This document shows positions 5,417-6,245 of a DNA stretch of 6,245 nucleotides, piece after piece. Below the pieces are notes generated by a model that worked only from the letters and a program-made list of their open reading frames with translations, did no database searches and had not been told where the DNA came from. The position numbers and the translations under genes were made by a program. This DNA is from Oscillospiraceae bacterium (lineage in GTDB: Bacteria; Bacillota_A; Clostridia; Oscillospirales; Oscillospiraceae). The DNA lies in assembly GCA_902789835.1 (NCBI GenBank), contig CADAPN010000164.1:1-6245 (forward strand). The letters run 5' to 3'. Numbering within the stretch: the first letter of the stretch is position 1; every line of letters starts with the position of its first letter.

Positions 5417-6050
5417 TCTCTATCTCCTCCGGTGTCTCCACAATCGCGGCGGCGCCGGCGGCTTCCAGTTCGCCTTCGGCCGCATAGCCCCAGCGTACCC
5501 CGATACAGGGAATGCCGCACTTCTTCGCGCCCTCCACGTCATACTTCGTGTCTCCCACAAGGACGCAGTCTTCCGGCTTTGACCCGCAGAGCTCCATCGC
5601 CCGGGTGACAATCTGCCATTTGGCGTCGTTGTTCACGCCGCCTCCGCTTCCGACCACCACATCAAAGAGATTCCGGAGCCCGGCGCGCTGAAGCAGCAGT
5701 TCGGCAAGCGCCTGCGGTTTGGAGGTCGCAATGGCCGTCTTCTTTCCCACCGCGCGAACCGCCTCCAGGAGTTCGCGGATCCCCGGGAAGGGGCTCGACT
5801 CATATACGCCGATCGGGACATAGCGCTCCCGGAAATCCGTTACAAGCTGTTCCGCCTCTTCTTTTGAGACCTCGTAGACCTCCATAAATTTGTCCACCAG
5901 CGGCGGCCCGGCAAAGCAGCGCAGTTCCTCGAGCTCGGCATCTCTTCCGTGCTTGCGGAGGGCATATTGAATGCTCTTTGTGATTCCCTCCACGGTATCA
6001 AACACCGTTCCGTCGAAATCGAAGAGCAGGGTTGTGATCGTTTTCTTCAT
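5394..6050 (-). CDS. HAD-superfamily phosphatase (phosphoglycolate phosphatase/Gph-like, subfamily IA)
   Basis: The 218-residue cytosolic protein has all four HAD motifs: motif I DFDGTVFDT with nucleophile Asp11 and Asp13; motif II IATSKP (107-112); motif III Lys144 in NNDAKWQIV; motif IV VGDTKYDVEGA with Asp167 and Asp171. The cap domain between motifs I and II (about residues 17-90) is the helical C1 type. Such enzymes hydrolyse phosphoesters such as phosphoglycolate, pyrophosphate or nucleotides; the substrate cannot be read from sequence. The ATG at 6050 is preferred over the in-frame ATG at 6065 because GGGAG lies 8 bases upstream of it. The gene lies 68 bases downstream of rplQ on the same strand with no visible promoter of its own, so read-through from the ribosomal operon is likely. 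It converges on the small-protein gene with a gap of 13 bases. Confidence 0.9.
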   Translation of the reverse strand: MKKTITTLLFDFDGTVFDTVEGITKSIQYALRKHGRDAELEELRCFAGPPLVDKFMEVYEVSKEEAEQLVTDFRERYVPIGVYESSPFPGIRELLEAVRAVGKKTAIATSKPQALAELLLQRAGLRNLFDVVVGSGGGVNNDAKWQIVTRAMELCGSKPEDCVLVGDTKYDVEGAKKCGIPCIGVRWGYAAEGELEAAGAAAIVETPEEIERIMRKDK

Positions 6051-6058
6051 CGTCAATT

Positions 6059-6063
6059 CTCCC
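6059..6063 (-). promoter_or_regulatory. Ribosome binding site deciding the HAD start
   Basis: On the minus strand GGGAG is 8 bases ahead of the ATG at 6050. It overlaps the alternative ATG at 6065, which argues that 6050 is the true start. Confidence 0.65.
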
Positions 6064-6071
6064 ATTACGGC

Positions 6072-6114
6072 AAGTCCCCCGGCCGCTTCCGGTCGGGGGA
6101 CTTCTTTTTTCTTT
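6072..6114 (+). terminator. Plus-strand intrinsic terminator between HAD gene and rplQ
   Basis: AAGTCCCCCG (6072-6081) pairs perfectly with CGGGGGACTT (6094-6103), extended inward by a G-T pair and three G-C pairs to a four-base loop CTTC. On the plus strand a T-rich run (CTTTTTTCTTT) follows. On the minus strand, the direction of rplQ and the HAD gene, the hairpin is preceded by A-rich sequence and followed by GCCGTAATGG, with no T-run. By geometry it stops rightward transcripts entering from the small-protein side and should be leaky for rplQ. Confidence 0.7.
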
Positions 6115-6118
6115 CGGA

Positions 6119-6245
6119 TCAGACGAGTTCGATAACCGCCATCTCGGCAGCGTCGCCGCGGCGGGCGCCGATGCGGGTGATGCGGGTGTAGCCGCCGTTG
6201 CGGTCGGCATACTTCGGAGCGACCTCATCAAAAACCTTCTTGGCA
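6119..6245 (-). CDS. rplQ: 50S ribosomal protein L17, C-terminal part
   Basis: Forty-one codons and a TGA stop (6119-6121) are present; the 5' part lies beyond the window edge. The translated end carries [18 protein letters not shown], then a [19 protein letters not shown] terminus, the highly conserved C-terminus of bacterial L17, a structural protein of the large ribosomal subunit near the exit tunnel. In most bacteria rplQ is the last gene of the alpha operon after rpoA, so the sequence to the right is expected to hold rpoA and other ribosomal genes. This marks the right border of the accessory region and supports a chromosomal location. Confidence 0.95.
   Translation of the reverse strand, partial: AKKVFDEVAPKYADRNGGYTRITRIGARRGDAAEMAVIELV

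Overview
The window looks like chromosomal DNA from an anaerobic Firmicute of the Clostridia (Lachnospiraceae- or Oscillospiraceae-like), with fairly GC-rich coding DNA. This is inferred from gene content: a UPF0597-type serine/cysteine-lyase relative, the C-terminal end of ribosomal protein L17, and a PqqD/HprK-like pair followed by a small protein whose N-terminus (PKLEVIQFNTEDVIVTSG) resembles short clostridial precursor-like proteins. No species can be named.

Layout. Positions 1-639 (+) hold the 3' half of an L-serine ammonia-lyase/L-cysteine desulfidase-like (UPF0597) gene, closed by a strong intrinsic terminator at 662-716. A near-consensus promoter (736-763) then starts a rightward run of tightly packed genes: an ABC exporter broken between its membrane domain (804 to about 1920) and its ATPase domain (about 1921-2727), an acyltransferase-3-like membrane protein (2724-3767, 4-base overlap), a 90-residue PqqD-like protein (3795-4067), and an HPr-kinase/PEPCK-like P-loop protein (4064-4804, 4-base overlap). 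A long perfect hairpin (4835-4878) and one or two promoters separate these from an AT-rich gene for a 123-residue protein (5009-5380), the best candidate substrate of the cassette. On the minus strand lie a HAD-family phosphatase (5394-6050) and, upstream of it, the C-terminus of rplQ (6119-6244, running off the edge). A hairpin between those two has its T-tract only on the plus strand.

Interpretation. PqqD folds commonly act as the leader-recognition element of peptide-modification systems, and HprK-like kinases are known partners in some of them. With a membrane acyltransferase, an ABC exporter and a leader-bearing small protein next door, the block at 736-5380 reads as a RiPP-like peptide modification and export cassette. 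It lacks the usual radical SAM, cyclase or protease enzyme, so its chemistry, if any, would have to come from the kinase-like and acyltransferase-like proteins. The exporter reading frame is disrupted, so the cassette may be decaying, may borrow another transporter, or may carry a sequence error at about 1920. No mobile elements, CRISPR arrays, rRNA or tRNA genes were seen.
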